Below, one piece after another: positions 9,068 to 17,260 of a stretch of 32,122 bases of DNA. Below the pieces are notes generated by a model. That model made no database searches. It worked only from the letters and a program-made list of their open reading frames with translations, and was not told the origin of the DNA. Source of the DNA: Actinomyces urogenitalis DSM 15434 (GTDB lineage: Bacteria; Actinomycetota; Actinomycetes; Actinomycetales; Actinomycetaceae); NCBI RefSeq assembly GCF_000159035.1, contig NZ_DS999576.1:362490-394611 (forward strand), in the 5' to 3' direction. How positions within the stretch are numbered: the first letter of the stretch is position 1; each line of letters begins with the position of its first letter. The translations under genes and the position numbers were made by a program.

Positions 9068-10722
9068 GCCGGGAGGAGGCCTGTGCACGCCTCATCGCCG
9101 TGTGGGTGCCGGACTGGCCGGTGGCTGCACTGGGGCTGGAGGCGCAACGCAGCCCGGGGGTGCTGACGGACCCGGCGCTGGTCCCGGTGGCCGTCGTGGG
9201 TGGGCACGGGGTCGTGGCGGCCTCGCCCCGAGCGCGGTCGGCAGGAGTGAGGACCGGGATGCGTCTGCGCCGGGCTCGGTCCTTGTGTCCTGAGCTGACG
9301 GTGCTTCCTGCCCAGCCGGAGAGGGAAGCCCGCAGCTTCGAGCGCGTGATGCAGGCGCTGTCCACCGTCCTGGCCGATCCCGTCGTCGCCCGGCCCGGGC
9401 TCGCCCTGTCTGGGGCGCGTGGGCCTGCGCGATGGCTGGGCAGCGAGGAGGAGGTGGCGGAGTCGCTGGTTGAGGCGGTGGCCCGGGAGACGGGGGTCGA
9501 GTGCCTGGTCGGCATCGCTGACTCACTCCTGGCCTGCATCCTGGCGGCTCGGCGCGGTGTGATCGTTCCCGCTGGGCAGACGGCCGAGTTTCTCTCACCC
9601 TGGCCAGTCTCCTCAGTCCTGGTGGCGCTGGCGACTCGGCGTGAGCGCGAGCAGATGAAGGACCTGATCGAGACCCTGACCCGCCTGGGGCTTCGCCGTC
9701 TTGGTGACCTCGCCCAGGTACCGGAGGCTGATGTTACGGCGCGCTTTGGGCCGATGGGGCAGCGCGCTCACCGCCTGGCTAGCGGCAGGGCCTGGATCCT
9801 GCCGCGCAGCAGCCGCCCTGAGACGGACGTTGAGGTTGTTGCCGAGCTGGACCCACCCGTCGCGCGAGCGGACGCCGCGGCCTTTGCCGCGCGTCACCTG
9901 GCTGAGGAGCTGGTCGCACAGCTGCTGCGACGGGGCATGGTGGCTGGGCGCCTCCGGGTCGAGGCGGGGTGCGAGGACGGCAGTGACTTGTCCCGTTTCT
10001 GGATGCTGGAGTCGGCACCGACCAGTGCTGAGCTGAGGGACCGGGTGCGTTGGCAGCTGGAGGGCTGGCTGGCGGGGCGTGCCGGTCAGCCGCCGGCCAG
10101 TGCGCTGGTCCGCCTCAGTCTGACGGCGATGGAGCTCAGTGCTGCCGGCAGCGCGCAGACGGGCCTGTGGGCCGGCCCAGATGAACAGGTACGACGACGC
10201 GCCTACCGTGCAGCACAGCGGGTGGAGTCCCTGCTCGGGGCTGGTGAGGTTCGGCTGCCCGTCGTGGTGCCGGGCCGCGACCCGCGCTCGCGAGGGGTGC
10301 TGATGACCTGGGGCGAGGAGGTGACCGGTGCAGGGCAGGGAGGTGAGGACCTGACGGGGCCCGCTCGGGAAGGAGCGTGGGAAGGGGCGCTGCCCTCTCC
10401 CTCGCCTGCGCTGGTGCCGGCCACACCTGTCCCTGCCCAGCTGCGTGACGCGCAGGGCAAGGAGGTGGAGGTTGATGCCCAGGGTCAGCTCGGCTCTGAT
10501 CCGCACAGAGTGACGGTGACAGGTCTCCTGGGCGCCGAGGGCGTGGACCTGAGGCAGGGGGTACAGGTACGCGCCTGGGCGGGGCCGTGGCCGGTGGATG
10601 AGGGGTGGTGGCGGCAGCAGGGGCCCTCGCGGCGTGCTTACCTCCAGGTGCTGACGGAGCAAGGGCCGGCGCTGCTCCTGGTCCGCGCCGGGCGGTGGTG
10701 GGTTGACGGGGTGTACTGCTAG
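9064..10722 (+). CDS. imuB: ImuB, non-catalytic Y-family polymerase-like mutasome hub
   Basis: ImuB is a 552-aa Y-family polymerase relative that acts as the adaptor bringing DnaE2 and ImuA' to the sliding clamp. The N-terminal region (LIAVWVPDWPVAALGLE, then VVGGHGVVAASPRARSAGVRTGMRLRRARSLCPEL) follows Y-family palm/finger order. The usual metal-binding DxDxFxxSVE start and the SxDE motif are replaced by WVPDWP and by LALSGARGP, so it should not polymerise. A little-finger-like region follows, with TRLGLRRLGDLAQVPEADVTARFG as the helix-hairpin stretch. QTGLW at residues 365-369 resembles a clamp-binding motif. The variable C-terminal part ends in a conserved-looking WAGPWPVDEGWW / AYLQVLTEQGPALLLV block. 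It is coupled to imuA' and overlaps the PAP2 gene's stop by 4 nt, tail to tail. Confidence 0.93.
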   Translation: MSREEACARLIAVWVPDWPVAALGLEAQRSPGVLTDPALVPVAVVGGHGVVAASPRARSAGVRTGMRLRRARSLCPELTVLPAQPEREARSFERVMQALSTVLADPVVARPGLALSGARGPARWLGSEEEVAESLVEAVARETGVECLVGIADSLLACILAARRGVIVPAGQTAEFLSPWPVSSVLVALATRREREQMKDLIETLTRLGLRRLGDLAQVPEADVTARFGPMGQRAHRLASGRAWILPRSSRPETDVEVVAELDPPVARADAAAFAARHLAEELVAQLLRRGMVAGRLRVEAGCEDGSDLSRFWMLESAPTSAELRDRVRWQLEGWLAGRAGQPPASALVRLSLTAMELSAAGSAQTGLWAGPDEQVRRRAYRAAQRVESLLGAGEVRLPVVVPGRDPRSRGVLMTWGEEVTGAGQGGEDLTGPAREGAWEGALPSPSPALVPATPVPAQLRDAQGKEVEVDAQGQLGSDPHRVTVTGLLGAEGVDLRQGVQVRAWAGPWPVDEGWWRQQGPSRRAYLQVLTEQGPALLLVRAGRWWVDGVYC

Positions 10723-11477
10723 GCGTGCTGACGGGTGCTGAAGCGTCTCCAGCCGAGCACGATCAGCGCGGCCAGGCACAGCCAGGCCACTGCCAGCGAC
10801 CAGCCGGCCAGGACGTCAGTGAGCCAGTGATAGGCGAGGTAGACGCGTGAGAGCCCCACGGCGCCGGCCGCTCCGATCGCAGCGAGCGCGGCCAGGACCT
10901 TCCAGCGCCTGGAAGCGCCTGAGAAGACCACGAAGCCTGCCAGTGTCCCCACCAGGACCGCCGTGTTGAAGGAGTGGCCGGAGGGAAAGGAGAAGGTGGA
11001 CGCCGGATCTCCCAGCAGCAGGTCGATGGAAGGGCGCTCACGGGCAAAGATGAGCTTGAGCATGACAGTGACCACGGACGAACTGATCATGGCCGCCACG
11101 AGCACCGCGGCGTGGCGGAGCCGACCTGCTCGTAGGAAGAGGACAGCGGCCACGAGCGTGATGACTGCCAGGCTCATCGCCCCTCCCAGGTGCGTAGCGA
11201 CCCAGGCGGCACCGGTCAACCATCCCCGGCGCCAGGCCACCATCCAGCTCGTGACCGAGGGGTCGTAGGCGGACAGGTCATCGCCCTCCATCGCGCCGTC
11301 GGCCAGGACCGCGAAGGCGATCAGCGCCGTCAGGGCGCCAAGGCCAAGCGCCGGAGCCAGCCAGCGCGAGCGCTGGGCGGCAGGTCCCTGGACCGGGGAG
11401 GCGGTGTGCGCCATCAGCCGGTCCGCACCCGCCGACGGCGTGGTCGAGATGCTCTGAGAAGGTGGCGCAGGCGTCAT
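10719..11477 (-). CDS. PAP2-superfamily membrane phosphatase
   Basis: This is a 252-aa integral membrane phosphatase of the type-2 phosphatidic acid phosphatase group. All three active-site motifs are intact: K141-X6-R148P149, P165SGH168 and S210R-X5-H217-X3-D221. The histidines serve as nucleophile and acid/base in the family. Hydrophobic stretches at about 38-60, 88-115, 122-143, 170-187, 193-210 and 222-243 suggest five or six membrane spans. The likely substrate is a lipid pyrophosphate or phosphate such as undecaprenyl pyrophosphate or phosphatidate, but this is not readable. A 35-residue polar, Pro/Ser-rich N-terminus precedes the first span, so an internal start at Met22 is possible. 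TAAGAT, 8 nt before the ATG on the minus strand, could be its -10. Confidence 0.9.
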   Translation of the reverse strand: MTPAPPSQSISTTPSAGADRLMAHTASPVQGPAAQRSRWLAPALGLGALTALIAFAVLADGAMEGDDLSAYDPSVTSWMVAWRRGWLTGAAWVATHLGGAMSLAVITLVAAVLFLRAGRLRHAAVLVAAMISSSVVTVMLKLIFARERPSIDLLLGDPASTFSFPSGHSFNTAVLVGTLAGFVVFSGASRRWKVLAALAAIGAAGAVGLSRVYLAYHWLTDVLAGWSLAVAWLCLAALIVLGWRRFSTRQHA

Positions 11478-11620
11478 GGCCCTAGATCTTAAGGACCTTC
11501 CTGGAAGGGGTCTGGACGCGTGGTTGACGCCGACCTAGGACGGGAGCGGCACCAGGTAGCATCCCTCCCGGTGCCGAGCGGCACACCTGACAGCGCCCAC
11601 CAAGACGGACAAGGACACCC

Positions 11621-12247
11621 ATGGCCAAGCTCTACTTCCGCTACGGCGCGATGAACTCGGGCAAGACCACAGGACTGCTCCAGACCGCCTACAACTACGA
11701 GGAGCGTGACCAGAAGGTCCTTCTCATTAAGGCCGGTGTTGACATCAAGGGGGATGACACCGTGGTCTCCCGCCTGGGGGTGCGCCGGCGTGTGGACCTG
11801 CTCGTCTCGCCCGAGGACGACCTACGCGTCCTGGTGCGCCGCGCGGCCCTGGGGGAGCGGGCCAGCCAGCCTCGGGCCACGGCCCGCGAGGGCGTGGACT
11901 GCGTCCTGGTGGACGAGGCCCAGTTCCTCACCCCGCTGCAGGTGGACCAGCTCCTAGAGCTCGTCCTCATCGATGACCTGCCGGTCCTGGCCTACGGCAT
12001 CCGCACCGACTTCCGCACGGTGAGCTTCCCCGGATCGCGCCGCCTGATGGAGGTGGCCCACTCCCTGGAGGAGCTCAAGACCATCTGCCGCTGCGGGCGC
12101 AAGGCCATCTTCAACGCCCGCAAGGTGGGCCAGCGCTTCGTCTTCGACGGTGACCAGATTGCCATCGACGGCGTGGATGTCACCTACGAGTCCCTGTGCG
12201 GGAAGTGCTACCTGGAGGCCGGCGGCAGCCTGTCAGCGTCGGCCTAG
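11621..12247 (+). CDS. tdk: thymidine kinase (type II, TK1-like)
   Basis: Thymidine kinase phosphorylates thymidine with ATP in the pyrimidine salvage pathway. The 208-aa protein starts at an ATG preceded by AAGGA (11611-11615). The P-loop is GAMNSGKTT (residues 9-17), the catalytic base and switch are DEAQF with E99, and the lasso region contains FRTVSFPGSRRLMEVA. Four cysteines in CRCGRKAIFNAR and the CGKCYLEAGG tail form the structural zinc site of TK1-type enzymes. Length is normal. Its 3' end overlaps the oppositely oriented LysP gene by 15 nt. It lies between the two mutasome loci, but I see no SOS-like box in front of it. Confidence 0.96.
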   Translation: MAKLYFRYGAMNSGKTTGLLQTAYNYEERDQKVLLIKAGVDIKGDDTVVSRLGVRRRVDLLVSPEDDLRVLVRRAALGERASQPRATAREGVDCVLVDEAQFLTPLQVDQLLELVLIDDLPVLAYGIRTDFRTVSFPGSRRLMEVAHSLEELKTICRCGRKAIFNARKVGQRFVFDGDQIAIDGVDVTYESLCGKCYLEAGGSLSASA

Positions 12248-13714
12248 GTCCGCCGTCGCCGGCTCGACGGCGGGGGCCTTGGTGATGAGCTTGTGACCCC
12301 ACCACAGGGCGAAGAAGACCGGGATCCCGATATAGGGCAGCAGGATCTCGCTCAGGGAGGCTCCTGAGATCATGGGCTCGTAAGCCTGGCCGGCGATGAT
12401 CGCCAGGCACGCCACGAGCGCGACCACGGCTCCGGCGGGGAAGAAGCGCGCCCGGTAGGGCAGATCGTCCAGGCTGTGGCCCTGCGCCTTGAAGGCGGCA
12501 CGGAACTTCCAGTGGCACCAGGAGATCCCAGCCCAGGTGATGAAGCCGGCCAGCGCCGAGACGGTGAGCAGGAACTCGTAGGCGCGTCCGTCGCCCACGA
12601 GTGAGGTGATGAAGCCGGCCAGCCCCACCAGGGTGGTGGCCACGAGGGCGTTCATCGGCACCTGGTGGCGAGAGAGCTTCTTGAGGAACTGGGGAGCCTG
12701 GCCGTTCTCTGCCAGGGCGAAGAGCATGCGGGTGGAGGCGTACAGGCCCGAGGTCCCGGCAGAAAGTACGGAGGTGAGGATGATGGCGTTCATGATGCTC
12801 GCTGCCCCCAGGATTCCGGCCTTGGAGAAGACCAGGGTGAAGGGGCTGACGGCGACGTTGGACTCCGAGGAGGACAGCAGGTTCGGGTCGGTGTAGGGAA
12901 TGAGGAAGCCGATCACCGCGATGGCGCCGATGTAGAACAGCAGGATGCGCCAGAAGATCGTCCGGATGGCGCGCGGGATCGTGGTCTCAGGGTGCTCGGC
13001 CTCTCCCGCCGCGGTGCCGATGAGCTCGGTGCCTTGGAAGGAGTATCCGGCTACGAGCAGGACGATGAGGATGCCCTCCGGCCCTCCCACAAAGGGTGCT
13101 GCGCCGTCGGTCCAGGCCGCCGTGCCGGGAGAGTCCCCGATGATGCCGGCGATCATGAGCACGCCCAGCACGAGGAAGACGATGACAGCAGTGACCTTGA
13201 TCGCCGCGAACCAGAACTCGCCCTCACCGTAGGCGCGTGCGGACAGGGCGTTGAGGACGAAGAGCACGAGCAGGAAGAGCGCTGACCACACAATCGAGGG
13301 GGTGTGGGGGAACCAGTACTTCATCACCAGCGCGGCGGCCACGAGCTCGGCGGCCACGGTGATCGCCCAGTTGAACCAGTAGTTCCAGCCGATGGCGAAG
13401 CCGAAGGAGGGGGAGACGAAACGGGTGCCGTACTCGCCGAAGGAGCCGGCCACGGGCAGGTAGGCCGCCATCTCGCCCAGGGACTGCATGATGAGCCACA
13501 CCATGATGCCCACCGTCCCGTAGGCCACCAGTGCCCCGCCCGGGCCGGCCTGGGAGATGGTGGCGCCTGAGGCCACGAACAGCCCGGTCCCGATCGCGCC
13601 ACCGATCGCGATCATCGTCAGGTGGCGCGATCGCAGGGAGCGACGCAGCCCCTCGCTGGTGGTGGCGTCGGGGGATGCGGGAGCCGCAGGTGTGGAGGCA
13701 GGCTGGTTGGACAT
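12233..13714 (-). CDS. lysP: LysP-like amino acid:proton symporter (APC family)
   Basis: This is a 493-aa, twelve-helix permease of the amino acid transporter family. From memory it follows E. coli LysP along nearly its whole length: RHLTMIAIGGAIGTGLFVASG at helix 1, a GPGGALVAY stretch, MQSLGEMAAYLPVAGSF, GFAIGWNYWFNWAITVAAELVAA, FSFQGTELIG-type sequence in helix 6 and IPYTDPNLL before VSPFTLVF. Lysine import by proton symport is therefore the likely job, although related APC members take other cationic or aromatic amino acids. Start ATG 13714 was chosen by alignment with the family; the open frame runs to 14902 but that part overlaps dnaE2 and has no family match. The ribosome site is weak (GAGG, 5 nt upstream). 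Confidence 0.85.
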   Translation of the reverse strand: MSNQPASTPAAPASPDATTSEGLRRSLRSRHLTMIAIGGAIGTGLFVASGATISQAGPGGALVAYGTVGIMVWLIMQSLGEMAAYLPVAGSFGEYGTRFVSPSFGFAIGWNYWFNWAITVAAELVAAALVMKYWFPHTPSIVWSALFLLVLFVLNALSARAYGEGEFWFAAIKVTAVIVFLVLGVLMIAGIIGDSPGTAAWTDGAAPFVGGPEGILIVLLVAGYSFQGTELIGTAAGEAEHPETTIPRAIRTIFWRILLFYIGAIAVIGFLIPYTDPNLLSSSESNVAVSPFTLVFSKAGILGAASIMNAIILTSVLSAGTSGLYASTRMLFALAENGQAPQFLKKLSRHQVPMNALVATTLVGLAGFITSLVGDGRAYEFLLTVSALAGFITWAGISWCHWKFRAAFKAQGHSLDDLPYRARFFPAGAVVALVACLAIIAGQAYEPMISGASLSEILLPYIGIPVFFALWWGHKLITKAPAVEPATADLGRR

Positions 13715-13903
13715 GGGGGCCTCATGGTTGGGGACAAGATGCCGACGGCGGTGCGGGCACGTGCCGTACGGTGCGGGGACTACCGTAGCGGGCTCGGGCG
13801 GCGGCCTCATGCCTGGAGATGGTGGTGGCGGTGTGGTGTGATGCGCGTTTGCTGCCGGAGGGCGGGGCGCCGAGACGTCGATCATGCTGTCGCACCCTCC
13901 CGC

Positions 13904-13923
13904 TAGTGTGTACAAGTGTTCGA
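13904..13923 (+). promoter_or_regulatory. dnaE2 promoter -10 plus SOS box overlapping the start codon
   Basis: A -10-like TAGTGT (13904-13909) lies 6 nt before GTG 13916, which places the transcription start at or next to the start codon. The operator GTGTACAAGTGTTCGA (13908-13923) overlaps the -10, the predicted transcript start and the first three codons. It is identical to the imuA site at 15 of 16 positions. The -35 region is not recognisable. Confidence 0.72.
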
Positions 13924-16900
13924 ATCCAGCTATGCCGAGCTGCACTCGCACTCGGCCTACTCCTTCCTCGACGGTGCCAACGAGCCCGAGGACCTCGCTG
14001 CCGCGGCGGCCGAGCTCGGCCTGACGGCCCTGGCCCTGACGGACCATGACGGGATGCCGGGGATCGTGCGTCACGCCCAGGCTGGGCGTGCCCTCGGCCT
14101 GCCGACGGTCCACGGCACCGAGCTGACGATGTCCGACGGCGCCCACCTGCCGGTGCTGGCTCGCAGCCCCGAGGGCTATCGCCACCTGGTCAGCGCTATC
14201 TCCCAGCACAATCTGCAGGCGGGACGGCGCCAGGAGCCGGCGCACCGGCTGGAGGACCTTGCCCAGGCGCTGCGGGGTGGGACAGGGATGGCGGCGCCCT
14301 CGTCCTGCCTGGTCCTGACCGGGACGGCTCGGGGCCCGCTGCGACGTGCCCTGGGGGACCCCGCTCGTCCCCACACCTGGGACACCCAGGCTGCTGACAT
14401 CTGCCTGGGCCGGATGGTTGAGCTCCTGGGGGCGGACGGCGTCGCCGTCGAGATCACCCTCAACGGCGGGCCGACTGACGCTGCCCTGACCCGGATGCTG
14501 ACCCGGCTGGCTGCCTCGCACCGTCTGCCTGTGCTGGCCACCGGTGCCGTGCGCTGCGCCAGGCCTGCCGACTCGCGCCTGGCTGACGTCCTGACCGCCA
14601 CGCGGCTGGGGACGGACCTGGAGGGGGCGCGTGGTCACCTGCCGGCGATCGGCCGCTGGCTGCGCAGCGGGGCGGAGATGGCGCGTCTGCACCGCCGGGC
14701 TCCGCAGGCGGTGGGGGTGACGGCGGAGCTTGCTGCCGACCTCGCCTTTGACCTCGCTCTCGTTGCCCCTGACCTGCCCGCTGCGCAGGTCCCTCCCGGC
14801 CACACCCCGGCCAGCTGGTTGCGCGAGCTGACGCGCCAAGGGGCACTGTTGCGTTACGGCACGCGTGAACAGGATCCGCACGCCTGGCAGGTGCTCGACC
14901 ACGAGCTGGAGGTCATCGAGTCCCTCGGGTTTCCTGGTTACTTCCTCATCGTGCGCTCCATCGTGGAGTTCTGCGAGGAGTCAGGCATCTTGTGCCAGGG
15001 GCGCGGGTCGGCGGCGAACTCCGCCGTCTGCTACGCCCTGGGGATCACGGCGGTGGACGCGGTGCGCCACAAGATGCTCTTCGAGCGCTTCCTGTCACCC
15101 GGGCGCGCCGGCTACCCGGACATCGACCTTGACATCGAGGCCTGCCGGCGCGAAGAGGTCATCCAGCACGTCTACACCCGCTACGGCCGCCATCGCGCGG
15201 CCCAGGTCGCCAACGTCATCTCCTACCGTCCTCGCTCCGCCGTCCGCGACGCCGCCCGTGCCCTGGGCTACCCCGCAGGGCTCCAGGACGCCTGGGCCCG
15301 GTCCATCGAGCACGGGTGGTCACGTGAGCAGGACGGACAGGCCCGCGAGGACGCGGTCCCCGAACAGGTGCTCGACGTCGCTGACCGTCTGCTGCGTCTG
15401 CCTCGCCATCTCGGGGTCCACTCCGGCGGCATGGTGCTGGCTGCCCAGCCCGTGACCGAGGTGTGCCCGGTGCGCTGGGCGGCGATGGAGGGACGCAGCG
15501 TCCTGCAGTGGGACAAGGACGACTGCGCGGCCGCTGGTCTGGTCAAGTTCGACCTGCTGGGGCTGGGGATGCTCACCGCGCTGCGCCTGGCCTTCACAAG
15601 CCTGGGGGATCGTGGGGAGAAGGTTCCGGACCTCACCAGCAGGCAGGGGGATGGGATCCTGCGCCCGGCCCAGGTAGGCAGGCCCTGGGGGCTGCACACC
15701 CTGCCGGAGGAGGACCCGGCGGTCTACCGGCTGCTGCAGGCGGCGGACACGATCGGGGTCTTCCAGGTGGAGTCACGCGCTCAGATGGCGACCCTGCCAC
15801 GTCTGCGGCCTCGGGTGTTCTATGACATCGTCGTCGAGGTCGCCCTCATCCGCCCCGGCCCGATCCAGGGAGATGCTGTCAATCCCTACATCCGTCGCAG
15901 GCTGGGGCGGGAGGAGCCGGACTATCTCCACGACCTGCTGCGACCGGCGCTGGAGAAGACCCTGGGCGTGCCGCTCTTTCAGGAACAGCTCATGCAGATC
16001 GCCGTCGACGCTGCCGGCTTCAGCCCCGTCGAGGCGGACGCGCTGCGTCAGGCTATGGGGGCCAAGCGCTCGGTGGAGCGCATGGAGGCCTTGCACCTGA
16101 GGCTGGTGGAGGGGATGAAGGAGCGAGGCATCAGCCAGGGCACGGCGGAGCTCGTCTTTGACAAGCTGCGGGCCTTCGCTGACTTCGGCTTCCCCGAGTC
16201 TCACGCCTTCTCCTTCGCCTATCTGGTCTACGCCTCGGCCTGGCTCAAGGTGCGTCGTCCCGAGGACTTCTACGCCGGGGTCCTAGCGGCCCAGCCCATG
16301 GGTTTCTGGTCTCCTCAGACCCTGGTGGCGGACGCGCGCCGCCATGGCGTCCAGGTCCTGGCCGCTGACGTGAGCCACTCCGAGGTCCAGGCGAGCGTGG
16401 AGACAGTCCGCCCGGGCGCGCCGTCCCAGGCGTGCGTGGGTGGAGCGGGGGAGGAGGCCTCGACGGCGCTGACCCACCTGGACACCCACCGTGACCTCGC
16501 CGTGCGTCTGGGACTGGCCCCGATCAAGGGCATAGGACGTGAGCTCGCGGAGAGGATCGTGACAGAGCGCCAGTCTCACGGCGCTTACCGGGACGTGGCG
16601 GACCTGGCTCGTCGGGTGCGCCTGGGGCGCAAGCACCTGGAGACCCTGGCCGCTGCCGGGGCACTGGCCTCGCTCGGGGTCAGCAGGCGTCAGGCCCTGT
16701 GGTCGGCCGGCGTGCTGGCCGATGAGCACGGTCGGCCGCACCTGGGCCATCGCACCGGTGGTGACCGCACACCGTGGTGCCAGCCCCCGCTGCCGGGCAC
16801 GGCGGTGGGGTCCCGGGCTCCGGACCTGCCGGAGATGAGTGCCCAGGAGCGTCACGTGGCGGACCTGCGCCTGACGGGGGTGTCGACCGAGACCCACCCG

Positions 16901-17248
16901 CTGGCCTTCCTGCGCACCGCGCTGGCCGAGGATGGCGTCGTCGAGGTCGTCCGCGTCGGTCAGCAGGGCAACGGGGCACAGGTGCGTGTGGCTGGGGTTG
17001 TCACTCACCGTCAGCGTCCGTACACGGCTGCCGGGACCGTCTTCCTCAACATTGAGGACGAGACCGGGCTCCTCAACGTCATCTGCTCGTCCGGCATGTG
17101 GAAGCGGTACCGCCACGTGGGTAGGCGGGCTACCGCCGTCGTCGTGTGGGGGGTCGTCGAGAGCGCCGACGGCGTGACGGCCCTGCGTGCTCAGTCGCTC
17201 CAGGGCCTGGAGGGGGTGGTCAGTACCGGCAGCCGGGACTGGGCCTGA
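13916..17248 (+). CDS. dnaE2: error-prone DNA polymerase DnaE2 (ImuC)
   Basis: DnaE2 is the C-family polymerase of the mutasome, doing translesion synthesis after DNA damage. It is 1110 aa, normal for the group. The N-terminal PHP domain starts YAELHSHSAYSFLDGA, with HSH at 10-12 and LTDHDGM after it. The catalytic palm has PDIDLD (D402, D404) and KFDLLGLG (D546), and GRGSAANSAVCYALGI is the pre-palm loop. A tandem HhH region (KGIGRELAERIV) and an OB fold near the end (VRVAGVVTHRQRPYTAAGTVFLNIEDETG) complete the polymerase III alpha-like order. The start is forced: an in-frame TAG lies at 13904-13906 and GTG 13916 is the only start codon before the conserved YAELH, with no ribosome site. It ends 12 nt from the convergent AI-2E family gene. 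Confidence 0.96.
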   Translation: MFESSYAELHSHSAYSFLDGANEPEDLAAAAAELGLTALALTDHDGMPGIVRHAQAGRALGLPTVHGTELTMSDGAHLPVLARSPEGYRHLVSAISQHNLQAGRRQEPAHRLEDLAQALRGGTGMAAPSSCLVLTGTARGPLRRALGDPARPHTWDTQAADICLGRMVELLGADGVAVEITLNGGPTDAALTRMLTRLAASHRLPVLATGAVRCARPADSRLADVLTATRLGTDLEGARGHLPAIGRWLRSGAEMARLHRRAPQAVGVTAELAADLAFDLALVAPDLPAAQVPPGHTPASWLRELTRQGALLRYGTREQDPHAWQVLDHELEVIESLGFPGYFLIVRSIVEFCEESGILCQGRGSAANSAVCYALGITAVDAVRHKMLFERFLSPGRAGYPDIDLDIEACRREEVIQHVYTRYGRHRAAQVANVISYRPRSAVRDAARALGYPAGLQDAWARSIEHGWSREQDGQAREDAVPEQVLDVADRLLRLPRHLGVHSGGMVLAAQPVTEVCPVRWAAMEGRSVLQWDKDDCAAAGLVKFDLLGLGMLTALRLAFTSLGDRGEKVPDLTSRQGDGILRPAQVGRPWGLHTLPEEDPAVYRLLQAADTIGVFQVESRAQMATLPRLRPRVFYDIVVEVALIRPGPIQGDAVNPYIRRRLGREEPDYLHDLLRPALEKTLGVPLFQEQLMQIAVDAAGFSPVEADALRQAMGAKRSVERMEALHLRLVEGMKERGISQGTAELVFDKLRAFADFGFPESHAFSFAYLVYASAWLKVRRPEDFYAGVLAAQPMGFWSPQTLVADARRHGVQVLAADVSHSEVQASVETVRPGAPSQACVGGAGEEASTALTHLDTHRDLAVRLGLAPIKGIGRELAERIVTERQSHGAYRDVADLARRVRLGRKHLETLAAAGALASLGVSRRQALWSAGVLADEHGRPHLGHRTGGDRTPWCQPPLPGTAVGSRAPDLPEMSAQERHVADLRLTGVSTETHPLAFLRTALAEDGVVEVVRVGQQGNGAQVRVAGVVTHRQRPYTAAGTVFLNIEDETGLLNVICSSGMWKRYRHVGRRATAVVVWGVVESADGVTALRAQSLQGLEGVVSTGSRDWA

Positions 17249-17260
17249 TCGCGTGGCGTG

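Noticed and set aside
9613-10779. 388-codon minus-strand frame opposite imuB
   Set aside because: It is an antisense shadow. ImuB is supported by coupling to imuA' and by Y-family order, and the shadow is His/Arg/Pro-rich.
11493-11513. imperfect hairpin GACCTTCC...GGAAGGGGTC between the PAP2 and tdk genes
   Set aside because: The stem has a bulge and no clear position relative to a promoter, so it is not distinguishable from chance in this base composition.
13715-14902. N-terminal extension of the LysP frame across the dnaE2 start
   Set aside because: The LysP family start is at 13714. The extension overlaps the dnaE2 PHP domain on the other strand and has no family similarity.
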